Of a stretch of DNA of 64,000 bases, positions 1 to 10,497 are shown one piece after another (positions within the stretch are counted from its first letter, which is position 1; every line of letters starts with the position of its first letter). A program made the position numbers and the translations under genes. A model generated the notes under the pieces. That model worked only from the letters and a program-made list of their open reading frames with translations. It searched no databases and was not told the DNA's origin. Source of the DNA: Closterium sp. Naga37s-1 (taxonomy: Eukaryota > Streptophyta > Zygnematophyceae > Desmidiales > Closteriaceae). The stretch spans positions 310,001-374,000 of the forward strand of contig CANJKZ010000826.1 of assembly GCA_947471745.1 (NCBI GenBank), written 5' to 3'.

Positions 1-250
1 CGAATCCGGCTTCTGTGACACAGTAGACTGTACCTCGTTACTGTTGTAAACAACGCAAACGTTCGTACGTGCGCAAATAAACACATGATTGGATCCACGT
101 AAACGAAAAAAATCGAATGCAAGGTCGACTTTAGCTCGTGTCCAACTTCTTTCACACAGTTTGAACTAGGACACACGATTACCTTGCGAAATTGTTGACG
201 AAATTGGCGAAGCTGGTTACCAGCCAAAGTTCGACTTTTTTTTCGAACGT
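1..250. other. No gene seen
   Basis: AT-rich sequence with no convincing coding frame, repeat or RNA gene. It may be flank or eroded transposon sequence next to the LINE fragment that follows. Confidence 0.5.
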
Positions 251-1380
251 CTATACCAAAAGACACGCGCCCTTACTACCCTCCTTCCAGTGTCTCAGCA
301 GGGACTGATGAGCGTAGATCGTGGCTGGTCCTAGAGGCATCACCGCCGCCTGCTCCGTCAGCCACTTCTTAACGGGGTTTGTTTGCAGCATCATGCGTCC
401 GACATTCTGCACCGCTATGCTATCGAAACGCTTCTTGGGGCATATCATCCCCAGCCCTCCCTCTTCCCGGGGTGTGCAGACCAGTTCGTAGTTCCAGAGG
501 ACGAAGGCCTTTTCATCCGTCGCCTCCCCTCCCGACACAAAATGGTGACATATCCGCTTGATTTTTGTCCAGATCTCCTCCGACGGCGGGTATATGTACG
601 CCTGAAACATGAAGATAGGCGATATGTACCCGTTGATTATCGTGACCCTTGCTGACGTCGTTAGATGCTGAATTTCCCATTTGGCTAACTCTTTCCGCGC
701 CCTGTCCAAAGCTTTCTCCCAGGACGGGAGTGGGTCGCCGTTCGGAGTGATCCAAACACCTAGTAGTCTCTCCGGTGCCGCCTTGTCTGCCCATTTGAAC
801 CGTAGGTCTGCCGGCGGAGGCTTCCCCCTATTTTCCCTGAGTGGAAAGACCACCGTCTTATCTTTGTTCACCTTCAGCCCCGATGCGTTCCCGAAAATTT
901 CCAGCGCTTCAGCCAGAGGTACGGTGCTAGCGGACAGCCTTGTCGCACCCCTCTTTCCACCGCGACCCTGTCTCCTGTCCACCCGTTAATGTGCAACCGT
1001 GTGCCTGCTCCTGTGTGCAGGCCCTCCGCCCAGGACACGAACTGCTCCGGAACCCCCATCCCTCGCAGCGTTCGGAAGAGGAAAGGCCTCGAGATGGAGT
1101 CAAAAGCCTTCTGAAAGTCAACCATCAGGAGGTACCAGTCCTTGCCGCCATTGGCACCCGCCTGGATAGCGCCCGCTACCACCGCAACGGCATTTGCCAG
1201 CCTCCGTCCAGGTAAAAAACCCGCTTGATCTTCCGAGACCACCTCATGTAGAACTTTCTTTAACCTTGACGCCATTACTTTCGCTTACACCGTGTAAACC
1301 GTGCTTAGCAGCGTAATAGGCCTGTAATTCCCTAACTCGCTCCCCTTTTTGTGCAAGGGGAGCATATTCATATTTCTGAT
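251..1380 (-). pseudogene. LINE-type reverse transcriptase fragment, broken
   Basis: Read on the minus strand from about 1380 down to 251, the peptide follows the motif order of non-LTR retrotransposon reverse transcriptases: KKGSELGNYRPITLLS (about 1300-1345), EDQAGFLPGRRLANAV, then LMVDFQKAFDSISRPFL with the first catalytic Asp (about 1100-1140), GVRQGCPLAPYL (about 910-950) and SGLKVNKDKTVVFPL (about 840-885). It is dead in three ways. A TAA at 1287-1285 interrupts the frame just before AKVMASRLK. The frame changes near 920-930. The stretch that should hold the YxDD/FADD catalytic box, between GCPLAPYL and SGLKVNKDKT, is missing. No endonuclease domain is seen. The family call is from motifs only. 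Confidence 0.85.
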
Positions 1381-2690
1381 AATATTCATATTAGACAACA
1401 CGATTTCTGTTACACTTCCAACCTGCTGGTTACCAGCTCGCTACTCCCCTCCCCTCGCCTCTTCGTCACATTTGTTCGTTGTGCTGTCTTTCTCGCTGCT
1501 CTCGTTGCTATCAGCTCTGTTCCGCCAGCCACAACACTAGTCAGGTAAATCACTCCAGCAGACCTCCGCACCGCACTTTCACGTCAACGGAACTCAGGAC
1601 GAGTCCGTTGAGGTTACTGGGGAGTCCAATCCCTTTCCTCATTGGCCGAGGATCTCAGCTTCCTTTATTCCTCTCCTTAGCCGCGGGAGTGGGTTCACTT
1701 TCACTTCGAAGCCGTTTCTCTTGGTTCACTCACCCCGTACGTTCAACGTTTCTCTTGAAGTTCAAGGAAGCTCAAATCGGTCATTTCAAGCCTAAGGCGT
1801 TGGGCGTAAGCGTAAGGGGTTCTGCCCTTAATTCGAAATTCGACGTTAGGTCGCTTCCTCGTCTTCACTCGCCGCTTCCGGTCCTAATTAGCCCCGTCGC
1901 GCATCTGCAACTTAAACACTCCACCATCTATAGCTCTCACCTTTTGCGATTTTGGCCAAAGATTCTCGTCCGTTCTCACGAAACAACGGCCGGTTGACAC
2001 CCATCGAGATGTCCGCACGGAAGGTACGCTAACCTCAGTCACAATGCCTTTTGCTCTCCCATCCAATGCCTTTTGCTATCCCATCGAGAAATGCCTTTTC
2101 ACGAAACAAAGGGCCGGTTGACACCCATCGAGATGTCCGCGCGGAAGGTACGCTAACCTCTTGCACAGTGCCTTTTGCTCTCTCCCTCTCCTTCTCCCTT
2201 TCGGCCGCTCCCTCCCTCTCTCCATATGCCGTCCCTTCGTCCGTCCTCCACGCACATGCTCCGAATGCCAACCCTTGGGATAGGCTTCCACCTCTCTCCC
2301 TCACTCTCTGATGGAGAGAGGGGGGCGCTAGAAGGGACCTCTGAAAGACCTGCCTCTCTCTCCCTCACTCTCTGATGGTGAGGGAGAGGGGCGCCACACA
2401 GAACCTCTCTGAGACCAGACCCTTTCTCCCTCACTCACTTACATGCGCACACTCCCACACTTTTGGACTCTTGAGGGACCTGCCTCTCTCTCTCCCGCTC
2501 TCTGATGGAAAAATTGGGGCGCAAGAAGGGGCCTTAGGAGGGTGTGGAGGCAGAGAAGGACCCGCCTGAGGGACCCGCCTCTCTCTCCCTCACTTTCTGA
2601 TTAAGAGAGAGGGGCGCCAGACAGAACAGAACCTCTCTGAGACCGACCCTTTTCTCCCTCACTCGCTCATGTGCGCACACTCACACACAA
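1381..2690. other. No identified gene; simple and duplicated sequence
   Basis: No recognisable protein. From about 2180 it is pyrimidine-rich, with several loose copies of a CTCTCTCCCTCACTCTCTGA segment (about 2180-2600) that resembles the intron spacers of the exon array downstream. It could hold the promoter and first exons of the gene whose 3' exons lie at 3921-5435, but I could not place them. Confidence 0.35.
1976..2182. repeat. Two direct copies of an ~80-bp segment, 123 bp apart
   Basis: Copies start at 1976 (TCACGAAACAA, CCGGTTGACACCCATCGAG) and at 2099. Both run through CGGAAGGTACGCTAACCTC and end in GCCTTTTGCTCTC. A few substitutions separate them. There is no coding sense. Confidence 0.8.
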
Positions 2691-2698
2691 GTACACAA

Positions 2699-4001
2699 GG
2701 TGGAGAAGGACAAGGATGTTCCAAACAAAAGAGAAAGAAGTTGGTGCTGTGCTCGGGCTGCCAGGGCAGTAGAAAGAAATACTAAAAGGGACCCCTGAGA
2801 AAATCTTTCTTTCCTTCCCCCACTCACGTGCCTGCATGTGCGCTTTCACACGCGCAGACACAGAAGGACAAGGAGGCTGCGAAGCCAAAGAAGGAGAAGG
2901 TGGTGTTTGTCCTGCCGGGACAGCTGAGAGAATCACCAGAGGCAGAACGAGGACCTGTCCTTTTCTCCCTCACTCAGTCACTCTCCTGCATGTGCTCCCT
3001 CACACCCGCAGACACAGAAGGACAAGGAGGCTGCGAAGCCAAAGAAGGAGAAGGTGGTGTTTGTCCTGCCGGGACAGCTGAGAGAATCACCAGAGGCAGA
3101 ACGAGGACCTGTCCTTTTCTCCCTCACTCAGTCACTCTCCTGCATGTGCTCCCTCACACCCGCAGACACAGAAGGACAAGGAGGCTGCGAAGCCAAAGAA
3201 GGAGAAGGTGGTGTTTGACCTGCTGGGACAGCTGAGAGAATCACCAGAGGCAGAACGAGGACCTGTCCTTTTCTCCCTCACTCAGTCACTCTCCTGCATG
3301 TGCTCCCTCACACCCGCAGACACAGAAGGACAAGGAGGCTGCGAAGCCAAAGAAGGAGAAGGTGGTGTTTGACCTGCTGGGACAGCTGAGAGAATCACCA
3401 GAGGCAGAACGAGGACCTGTCCTTTTCTCCCTCACTCAGTCACTCTCCTGCATGTGCTCCCTCACACTCACAGACACAGAAGGACAAGGAGGCTGCAAAG
3501 CCAAAGAAAGGGAAGGTGGTGTTTGACCTGCGTTGGCAACTGAGAGAGTCACCAGAGACAGAACCAGGTCCTGTCGTTCTCTCCCTCGCTCGCTTTCCTA
3601 CATGTGCTCCCTCACACGCGCAGACACAGAAGGACAAGGAGGCTGCGGATCCAGAGAAGGAGAAAGTGTTGTATGACCTTCTGGAACGAGCGAGAGAGGA
3701 ACCATGAGAAAACTTATCTTCCCCTCCCTCACTCACTCACTCACTTTCCTGCACATGCACTCCCACACTCGCAGACACAGAAGGACAAGGAGGCTGTGAA
3801 GACAAAGAAGGAGAAGGTGGTGTTTGACCTGCCGGGGCAGCTGAGGGAGGTGCCAGAGAGAGAAGGCACCCCTGAAAACACCTTTCGTACATGTGCTCCC
3901 TCACATGCTCACAGACACAGAAGGACAAGGAGGCTGTGAAGCCAAAGAAGGAGAAGGTGGTGTTTGACCTGCCGGGGCAGCTGAGGGAGGCGCCAGAGGA
4001 G
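2699..4001 (+). repeat. Array of nine exon-plus-intron copies, eight of them decayed
   Basis: A unit made of a 3' splice site (gCAGACACAG), an ~80-bp exon reading KDKEAAKPKKEKVVFDLPGQ, and a pyrimidine-rich spacer is repeated in tandem. Exon copies start at 2864, 3018, 3172, 3326 and 3480 (period exactly 154), then 3630, 3781 and 3921. A degenerate copy starts near 2701 (VEKDKDVPNK). Only the last copy (3921-4001) runs into a good 5' splice site (GAG/GTGAGG at 4002). In the other copies the donor position reads CAGAGGCAGAACG or similar without a usable GT, so they should not work as exons. The near-identity of copies 1-4 suggests recent unequal exchange. Confidence 0.85.
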
Positions 4002-5435
4002 GTGAGGAAAGGAAAGTTTTAAGGAAGTGAGGTTTGGGAGCCAAGGAGGACAGGGGGGAGAGCATGAGTAGGTCAGGCGGAAAAATTGGAGAAGGTAAGT
4101 GCGCAGGCAGGCGCCCTTATACAAAGTGATTTGTCTTCTGTCAGTGAAGAGTCCCCCTGGCCTCTCCCCTCATCCTTGCATCATCTGTCCCCTTTCCTTT
4201 CCCCTTGTGCCCTTCCCAAACCGTCATTCTCTGCCTCTTCTATTCCCTCCATCCTCCCTGCCTTTCTCTTGCCCTTCTTTCTTGGACGGCAGAATGAGCC
4301 TCTTCGCATCTTCTATGAGAGCCTATACAACCAGCTGCCAGACAGCGAGTTTTGAGACGTCTCAGAACTTCCCAAACCCCATCATTCTCTGCCTCGTCTA
4401 CTCCCTCTGTCCTCCCTGCCCTTCTCTTGCCTTTCTTTCCCGGACCACAGAATGAGCCACTTCGCATCTTCTATGAGAGCCTATACAACCAGCTGCCAGA
4501 AAGCGAGATGGCACAAATATGGTACTTTTTTCATTCCAATTCACTGCCAATGCTTATTTGATGCGTTTCTTTCCCGTGGATTAGTTTCTCAGATAATGTG
4601 CCTTCTTTTTTTTATTGTCTGTTCACAATTCTAGGATGTTATGGTTGCATTGTCAAGCTCCACCTATTCTCCTTCAGAGTGGAGTAACTCTATTGAAGTA
4701 GCCAAACAACATGCTTTCTATTTCTTTGCTTGAGCTGTTCGTGCTGAAGCCGCCAACCCTCACTACAATGGTTTTTTGCTGTGAGAAATGGCTCTCCTTC
4801 CAGCTGAGATGCATGCAAAAAAAAAAAAAAACTTCTCAGTGTCCCCCCTTCAGTTCCGATCTCTTTGTCGCGTTACTGTGTAACTCCTGTCAGTTGTGAA
4901 CTCCTCACAGATTTATGGAGCACGGGTTGCTGACATCAGCAGGGAAACAGCAACAGCAAACCCTGCCACTGTGTGGCTCGTTGGATGGACCCCATCATTC
5001 ACTGCCTTTCTCGTGTGAACCCCTTGCAGGATGATGGAGCATGGTTTGTTGGATGAGGATGAAGCGAGGCGAGTGCTGGCTATCAAGCAGAGGAGAGGAA
5101 GCGGCCGATCAGCACCTGCAGCTAGCCCTGCCTCTGCCAGAGCAGCCACTGCTGTCCGGGCCTCTTCGGCTGCTGCTTCGGCAGCTGCCTCTCGAGCCTC
5201 GGCCACTGCCGTCGGCAGCCGATCCGGTTCGGCAGCAGGAGGCAAGGCTTCAGGTTCGGCGGCGAAAGTAGAACCAAGTGGGGGAGGGAAGAGTGTTGGG
5301 CCAAGCAGCAATGGGACTGCGAGAGCGGGAGTCAAGACCCCGACGTCTGGAGGGCGCAAGGCAGCAGTGAAGTCATACAAAGATGAAAGTGAATCGGAAG
5401 AGGAAATAATTCCTTTGAAAAAATTGCGGCGATGA
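3921..5435 (+). CDS. Plant-type nuclear basic protein, 3' exons (partial gene model)
   Basis: Three exons join in frame: 3921-4001, 4451-4521 and 5030-5435 (TGA). They give 185 residues of the C-terminal part. The order is KDKEAVKPKKEKVVFDLPGQ, then NEPLRIFYESLYNQLPESEM, then MMEHGLLDEDEARRVLAIKQ, then a Ser/Ala/Arg-rich low-complexity tail ending EIIPLKKLRR. The Trp codon of QIW is split across the last intron (TG/G), and phases match at both joins, which supports the model. The lysine-rich segment, the 'PLRIFYESLY..LP.SEMA..WMMEHGLL' block and the basic tail match my recollection of a conserved plant nuclear protein family of unknown function. I do not assign a function. The 5' exons and start codon are not found. 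An AATAAA lies at 5794. The gene is unusual in that all three exon types exist as extra decayed copies nearby. Confidence 0.6.
4212..4507 (+). repeat. Tandem duplication of intron end plus exon, joined by a palindrome
   Basis: Copy 1 (4212-4349) and copy 2 (4368-4507) each hold the pyrimidine-rich intron end starting CTTCCCAAACC, a 3' splice site, and the exon NEPLRIFYESLYNQLP. Between them, filling positions 4350-4367 exactly, is TTTTGAGACGTCTCAGAA, a near-perfect palindrome. Copy 1 stops inside the exon (after the codon for Glu in DSE) and runs into a TGA within the palindrome, so only copy 2 can be a working exon. Confidence 0.9.
4909..4942 (+). pseudogene. Decayed partial copy of the last exon start
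   Basis: After CTCCTCACAG the sequence reads ATTTATGGAGCACGGGTTGC, i.e. MEHGLL, matching the start of the true last exon at 5031 (MMEHGLL). It then diverges. It lies about 115 bp upstream of the real exon, so the third exon type of this gene is also duplicated. Confidence 0.65.
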
Positions 5436-5793
5436 CCTTGAAGCAGTAAGTGGTGCATCAAAGATTTGATTGAACCGGTTGGGCCACAACAAGTGCCTTG
5501 TTGGAGCATGTTGTATTTCTTCTACAGTAACCATGTTTGGGGTTTGAAGTTACTTATCTAATGTCAGATATTGGTAAGAAATTCTTGAAGCAAAAGAAAT
5601 AACTAGCAAACACTCCGAAGAAGACCCTCTAGAAGCAGCAGATGAAGGTCCAAATTTGAGGAGAAGGGAAGGGAAGGTTTGTGCCAATCTTCTTACAGTA
5701 CTTGTATCTGGAGAGGAGCGTTCATCTAGCTTAAAAAATGATTGTAAACTGTTAAGGTGTAGTTTGTTTTTCTTGTACCTGAATGATTCGCCC

Positions 5794-5799
5794 AATAAA
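5794..5799 (+). promoter_or_regulatory. Polyadenylation signal AATAAA
   Basis: Canonical AATAAA about 360 bp after the stop at 5435 and about 140 bp before the TM9SF start codon. It would leave a very short space between two genes on the same strand. Confidence 0.5.
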
Positions 5800-5941
5800 C
5801 ATGTGATGTTTGAATCATCGCGCGGCAATCTCAAGAGCGCCAACCGAAGCTCCCCAGCCTTCCCAACAGAAGCCTGAAAAACAGCAGTCACGACTCACGA
5901 ACACCTGTCATTGCCAATTTTGGGATACACCATCTCACAAC

Positions 5942-8314
5942 ATGACGATGCATTTCAGCCTGCTCGTTCTGACGTTCTGTCTCTTCGTTGCACATCATGG
6001 ACGCTGTTATGCGTTCCTTCCAGGTTTACACCCGCACACTTTCAGGTGTGTTTGAGTCATTGACATCGCGATGCATTTGATGACGAGGAAACCAGTTTTT
6101 GTACTGACTAATTTCGACCTTTGCCAGAGAAAACGACACGCTGCCAATCGGCATTGTTCCATTGTCTGATTCGGTGTCGGGAGCACCAGACTTCTACGAC
6201 TTGCCGTTTTGTCAGGACACAACTCTCTGGAGAGATCAGCCTCAGTACCTGACAGACGTCTTACTAAACACACAGCTGCTTCCCACTCCATATGATATTA
6301 AAGTCCTCACCAACGTGACTTGCCGGTTCTTGTGTCTTGTTCCGAATTTTGCCAATCAAGGTAAATCGTCGAGACTCTTCACAAAGCTGGTTACTTCGAA
6401 GAAGCGGCCGCTCGCTAAACTGCGCGCCGACAGCCTTACCGTATTGCACACGGAAAGCCACGGAGATAAAGCAGATGGCTATGCTCTTGGGAGTCACGAC
6501 GCGGATGATTTCTACGTGACAAACCATGTGCGTTCACGGCCATGCAATTCGAGCTTCTAACCCAGCCGCAACATGCAGTTTTTGCTAATTCTTCAATCCG
6601 TGCAGGTCACGTTTCTGATTCATTATAACGACTGGATCGATGGCGCCGGAGAGCGCGAGGTACGGATATCATCTGTTCAAATGCAGCCACGCTCTTCAGG
6701 CATTGCACCAAAGAGAATTGGCGAATGCGAATCCGAGCCTCATCCTCAGAAGGCCTCGGGTACTTTTCTCATAAGCGCAGTCCTTTCAACCCCGTAACTC
6801 CATTCTGATAACATAAATTGACGTTCAGGTGACGTCATGTTCACCTACTCGGTTTACTGGATAAGGTCAACAAACCCGTGGCCCTCCAGATGGGACCACT
6901 TACGAGTTGGGTTGGGGATCAGCTTTTGGGAAGCAGTCGTTTGGATAGTCGTTGCGTGTGCACCAGCGGTATTTTTTTACGTTTTGTGCAAGTTCCTACT
7001 CCGCCAGATTGAGTCCAGCCACCGAACCAAGGCTTTTCTATGGGAGCCATTGAAAGAGCACACGAATCAAGTGGAGCATGAAAGAATTTACCTGCTTTCC
7101 TCGCTGGTAAGTAGCTGGTTTCCCAATCACCAGAAATTATCTGCTTGGTCCACAATTCTATTGTTTCACAGGTTGGATCCGGCATCCAATTACTTGCTGC
7201 TGCATTTGTGACAACTTTAGCAGCTGTGCATGGTCTGAGAGATCCAGCTGCTCGGGTAGCAATGATGCAGCTGTCCTTCTACTCGTTTGTTGGACTGGGT
7301 GCACTTAACGGTTACATATCTACAAAGATCTTGAGCTCCTTCAGGTCTTCAAACATCATGGGGCCTGTGCTGCTATCGTCATTACTCCCTTCGACTCTTG
7401 TGCAAGGGCTTCTGCTTCTGCTGAACTGGATACTTCACGTTGGAGGATACCCACATGCTATTCCTCTGGCCACCTCACTGTCAATCTATCTCTGGGCGCT
7501 TTCGATTTGCTCCATGAGTGTCTACATGGGCTCTTTGTTTGGAAGCTTTACATCTCGAACAGACACCCAGCCGCTTTTCTTCTCTAGTGGCATGCATCAT
7601 GAGCGGGATTCGTGGGAGTTGCCCAAGATTGGATTTAGGTTTGGAGGAGGTCTCTTGGTGTCCGGTGCTGTGGGAGCTACTTTGTTTTACCACTCAACAC
7701 GACTTTCTCACCAGTAAGTACACTCTAGTGTTTCCTGCAAGTGTTTCCTGCAAGTCTGGGATCCGGGCTGGTAAGATGAACTTCTCTACATTTGTAATTT
7801 GCAGGTTATCATATCCTTCCTTGCTGCTTGCGTTTGGTGGCTTCATCGTCATCTCTGGGTGTATATCTATCCTTTCAACCTACTTCCACCATTTATGTGG
7901 GAATACGAAGTGGTGAGCACTGTTGGTTCTTTCGTCGGGCATAATTCCTTGCCCGCAGTTATGAATTGTGATCAAATGTTTTTTGTGCAGGTGGTGGGAA
8001 AGCTTCTTTGTCCCATCATTCTCATCACTTTTCTTTGTTGGTGCTGGTTGTGCACTTGCCACACTTTTTTTCTGGAGTGGGCAAGGGCATGCGGCATTGA
8101 TTCTGGCAGCTTACTCGCTACTGGGTGCAAGTGTAAGTGGACAATACCGCGACCTATATCATGTTCGTATGCAGCATTGCATTATGTGATCCAACTTATG
8201 ACTTTGCAGGTCGTAGCTCTCGCTGCTGGGGCTATTGGATTTCTTGCAAGTTGGCTTTTGGCATCCATGGTGTCTGGCCACCGTGTGAAGATGGATGGCA
8301 GATCCAGCCTCTAG
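5942..8314 (+). CDS. TM9SF/TMN (EMP70) nine-transmembrane protein
   Basis: Eight exons join in frame: 5942-6045, 6128-6527, 6606-6759, 6829-7106, 7172-7713, 7805-7912, 7991-8132 and 8210-8314. They give 610 residues, the usual size for the transmembrane-9 superfamily. A signal peptide (MTMHFSLLVLTFCLFVAHHG) leads to FLPGLHPHTF, FYDLPFC, a ~220-residue luminal domain, FTYSVYW....WPSRWD before the first membrane helix, VGSGIQLLAAA, MGLLAGY-like GLGALNGYIS, and the late hallmark WWWESFF. Splice sites are mostly GTAAGT/GTGAGC with clear acceptors, and all phases agree. The family acts in Golgi/endosomal membranes in sorting and adhesion of membrane proteins. The luminal domain is diverged. The C-terminal KxD retrieval motif is present (VKMD) but is followed by five extra residues, GRSSL. 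This ATG is followed directly by the signal peptide. The 3' flank runs into a retroelement at 8501. Confidence 0.94.
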
Positions 8315-8500
8315 GAGATGACATGCTTTTGCACCATGTGTGGTGCCTACATGTGATATTGTTCTGCCATGTGATGTGACCTAAATAGAGTAATTATATT
8401 TGACTTTGGCTCCAACTTCATTAAAACTCAGCACTGGGAGCACGGAAGATACTTAAAAGCTGGGGGCCAAAACCATCCTGGGCCAGACGTGTATTGCAAG

Positions 8501-9463
8501 ATGAATATTTTTAAAAGCTGTAACGCTTTTCAAAATTTTGTATTTTGAAAGCGAAGCGGCTTGTAATCAGGGCCTCAGATTGGTTTTTGTGTACCCTGAG
8601 CACTCAGTGTCCCTAGGAGGGTAACACTGATTTTCAGTGTCGTCTAGTGTGAAACACTGAATTTACAGGGTTGTTAGAAATAAAACGCTGATCAATCAGG
8701 GTTTCTACAACTTCAACACTGATCAGCATAGTTGCTTTACTGGTATGCTGTCATAACACAGCGAATCAGACTGCCCTCACTTTACAATTCCCAAATTCGG
8801 CCAGGATTCTGCTATTTCCGTGTCTGATTGGTCAGAAATCTTGTCTGACCAATCGAATAGGACAATTGTTAAGAATTGTTTCTGATCTCTGGTTGTGTAC
8901 TTGACTGATGATTGGGACTTGGTTCGTCACAGCAGATTCGCCCTGACGGCAAATTCGACCTCGCACAGTCGTTACGCGCTGTCGCAGCACAGCAAATTCG
9001 CCCAATCACAGCAGATTTGCCCTGACACAGCAGCAGATTCGCCCCTCACACAAGAGATTCGCCCTGTCAGAGCATGTTTCGCCAGAAATCCCCTTGGTGC
9101 ACGGTGCACAGTGACGGCGCGCCAAAACAAGGAGTTTTCGGTTTCAGGGTAGACCCGATACAACACTGACTCGTCAGTGTCCTCAAACACAAAACACTGG
9201 AAAATCAGAGTTCGAAATTTAAAAACACTGAAACATCAGGGTCGTTGAAAAAAAAAGGCTGATGCATCAGGGTCATGATAACAAACGGGGGTCAAACTTC
9301 AGGAATTCAGGGTAAAATTCCTGACATCTGAGGCCCTGCTTGTAATGTAGCAATGGTCATCGGCGAACCGCGCTAAACGCCCGTTTTGGAGTACAAAACG
9401 TGGGCTGGAGGTCATTTCCCTCCACCCACGTCTTTCATTTTCAAACGGCTTAGCCTAGTTTCC
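8501..9463 (+). repeat. Terminal repeat A1, split by an hAT-type insertion
   Basis: 8501-8567 followed by 9347-9463 equals, almost base for base over 184 bp, repeat A2 at 22980-23163. It starts ATGAATATTTTTAAAAGCTG and ends GGCTTAGCCTAGTTTCC. The split is at CTTGTAAT, which is doubled on either side of the inserted element. Confidence 0.92.
8568..9338. mobile_element. Non-autonomous hAT-type element, 771 bp
   Basis: Perfect terminal inverted repeats CAGGGCCTCAGAT at 8568 and ATCTGAGGCCCTG ending at 9338. They are flanked by an exact 8-bp target duplication CTTGTAAT (8560-8567 and 9339-9346). An 8-bp duplication with CAGGG ends is the hAT signature. It has no transposase. Inside are many short subterminal CACTGA/TCAGTG motifs in both orientations, and a degenerate CAGATTCGCC repeat near 8930-9085. 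Confidence 0.92.
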
Positions 9464-9561
9464 GAGTTCCCAATTCCAAGCTGGCGAAATTGAAGTCACT
9501 ACCTCGTTTCCAGTCTCCGTCCACACTCCTTTCGGACATTTTCGCTCATAACGCGGCGACT

Positions 9562-10497
9562 ATGGCACTTAACGGCGAGAACGGTGACAACGCCAACGCT
9601 TCAATTCGTCCCGACGACGGAAATATTACCCGCGAACCCGCGGGCGAACGCCGGAACAAGCGTCGGGCAGACGACGAGGAGTCGACCCCGACCGCCGTCG
9701 ACATTCTGCTGTCCGACGTCGCTGGGGCACGCGCCCCTGGGGTGCCTCGAGCGCAAGTGGCCCCTGAGGGGCCTGAGGCGCCGGCAGTCAACGAGTGCGC
9801 CAAGTCAACGCCGGCCAGCGCGACCGGCACCCCCCGTCAGCGTCAGCGCCGCAGGCAGGCACACGCGCCTGACGCGAGGCCTCAGGCGCACGTGGGCCCT
9901 GACGCGCCTCAGGCCCCTGACGCGCCTCAGGCCCCTGACGCGCCTGTGGCCTCGCCTGTCTTCACATCGGCCCAACTGCAGCAGCTGTTGTCCCTGTTAC
10001 AGCAGCAAGCTCCCGCCGTTACGGAAACCAACGCTACACCAAACGAAACGTCAATTTCGGCTAAAAGCGCGAAGGAAAAAAGGGAGACGGTGAAACGCGC
10101 TCGCACGGCAAAAATCGCACGCGCCGAGGGCACCACCGCCAAAGCTACCCCGGCCCCAGAAAATCCCGCCGACAGCGACACTTCCGACGACGAAGCTGGT
10201 GAGGCACCTGCCGATAATGCATTTTTTTCAACCACCGAGCACCTCCCCCACCTCCCTACCTCCAACCCTAACCTCACCGAATCTTCCTTCAAGAACGCTG
10301 CTGTTCGTGAACAAGCCGAGCTCCTTGAGGACCTGCGCGCCTACCTGATGCATGCGGAGCAGAAAGTGCGGCTCAACGAACCGGCAAGCGCCATCGAACT
10401 CCTCGAGGAGGCGCTCTCGCTCGTCAATAATCGTTTCAAGCTTCTCCTGTTGGTGCAACCCTACGGTTTGCACTCGGCTTGTTGTCCGTGTGCGTGA
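9562..10497 (+). CDS. Gag-like ORF1 of the YR retroelement
   Basis: An open frame of 311 residues from MALNGENGDNAN. The N-terminal half is charged and Pro/Ala-rich, with a short APDAPQ repeat near 9900-9950. It is followed by a Lys/Arg/Ala segment and then a helical-looking stretch (AELLEDLRAYLMHAEQKVRL, ELLEEALSLVNNRF) that may be a coiled coil. No known domain is recognised; its place before the zinc-knuckle ORF makes it the likely first part of Gag. The last residues before the stop look like read-through into non-coding sequence (an intron or decay). The start is the first ATG in this frame after repeat A1; the frame is also open upstream. Confidence 0.6.
   Translation: MALNGENGDNANASIRPDDGNITREPAGERRNKRRADDEESTPTAVDILLSDVAGARAPGVPRAQVAPEGPEAPAVNECAKSTPASATGTPRQRQRRRQAHAPDARPQAHVGPDAPQAPDAPQAPDAPVASPVFTSAQLQQLLSLLQQQAPAVTETNATPNETSISAKSAKEKRETVKRARTAKIARAEGTTAKATPAPENPADSDTSDDEAGEAPADNAFFSTTEHLPHLPTSNPNLTESSFKNAAVREQAELLEDLRAYLMHAEQKVRLNEPASAIELLEEALSLVNNRFKLLLLVQPYGLHSACCPCA

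Noticed and set aside
2828..3939. Plus-strand frames spanning several 154-bp units as one repetitive protein
   Set aside because: The 154-bp period shifts the frame each unit, so only one copy in each frame reads the exon sense; the spacers have splice-acceptor character. An exon array explains it better.
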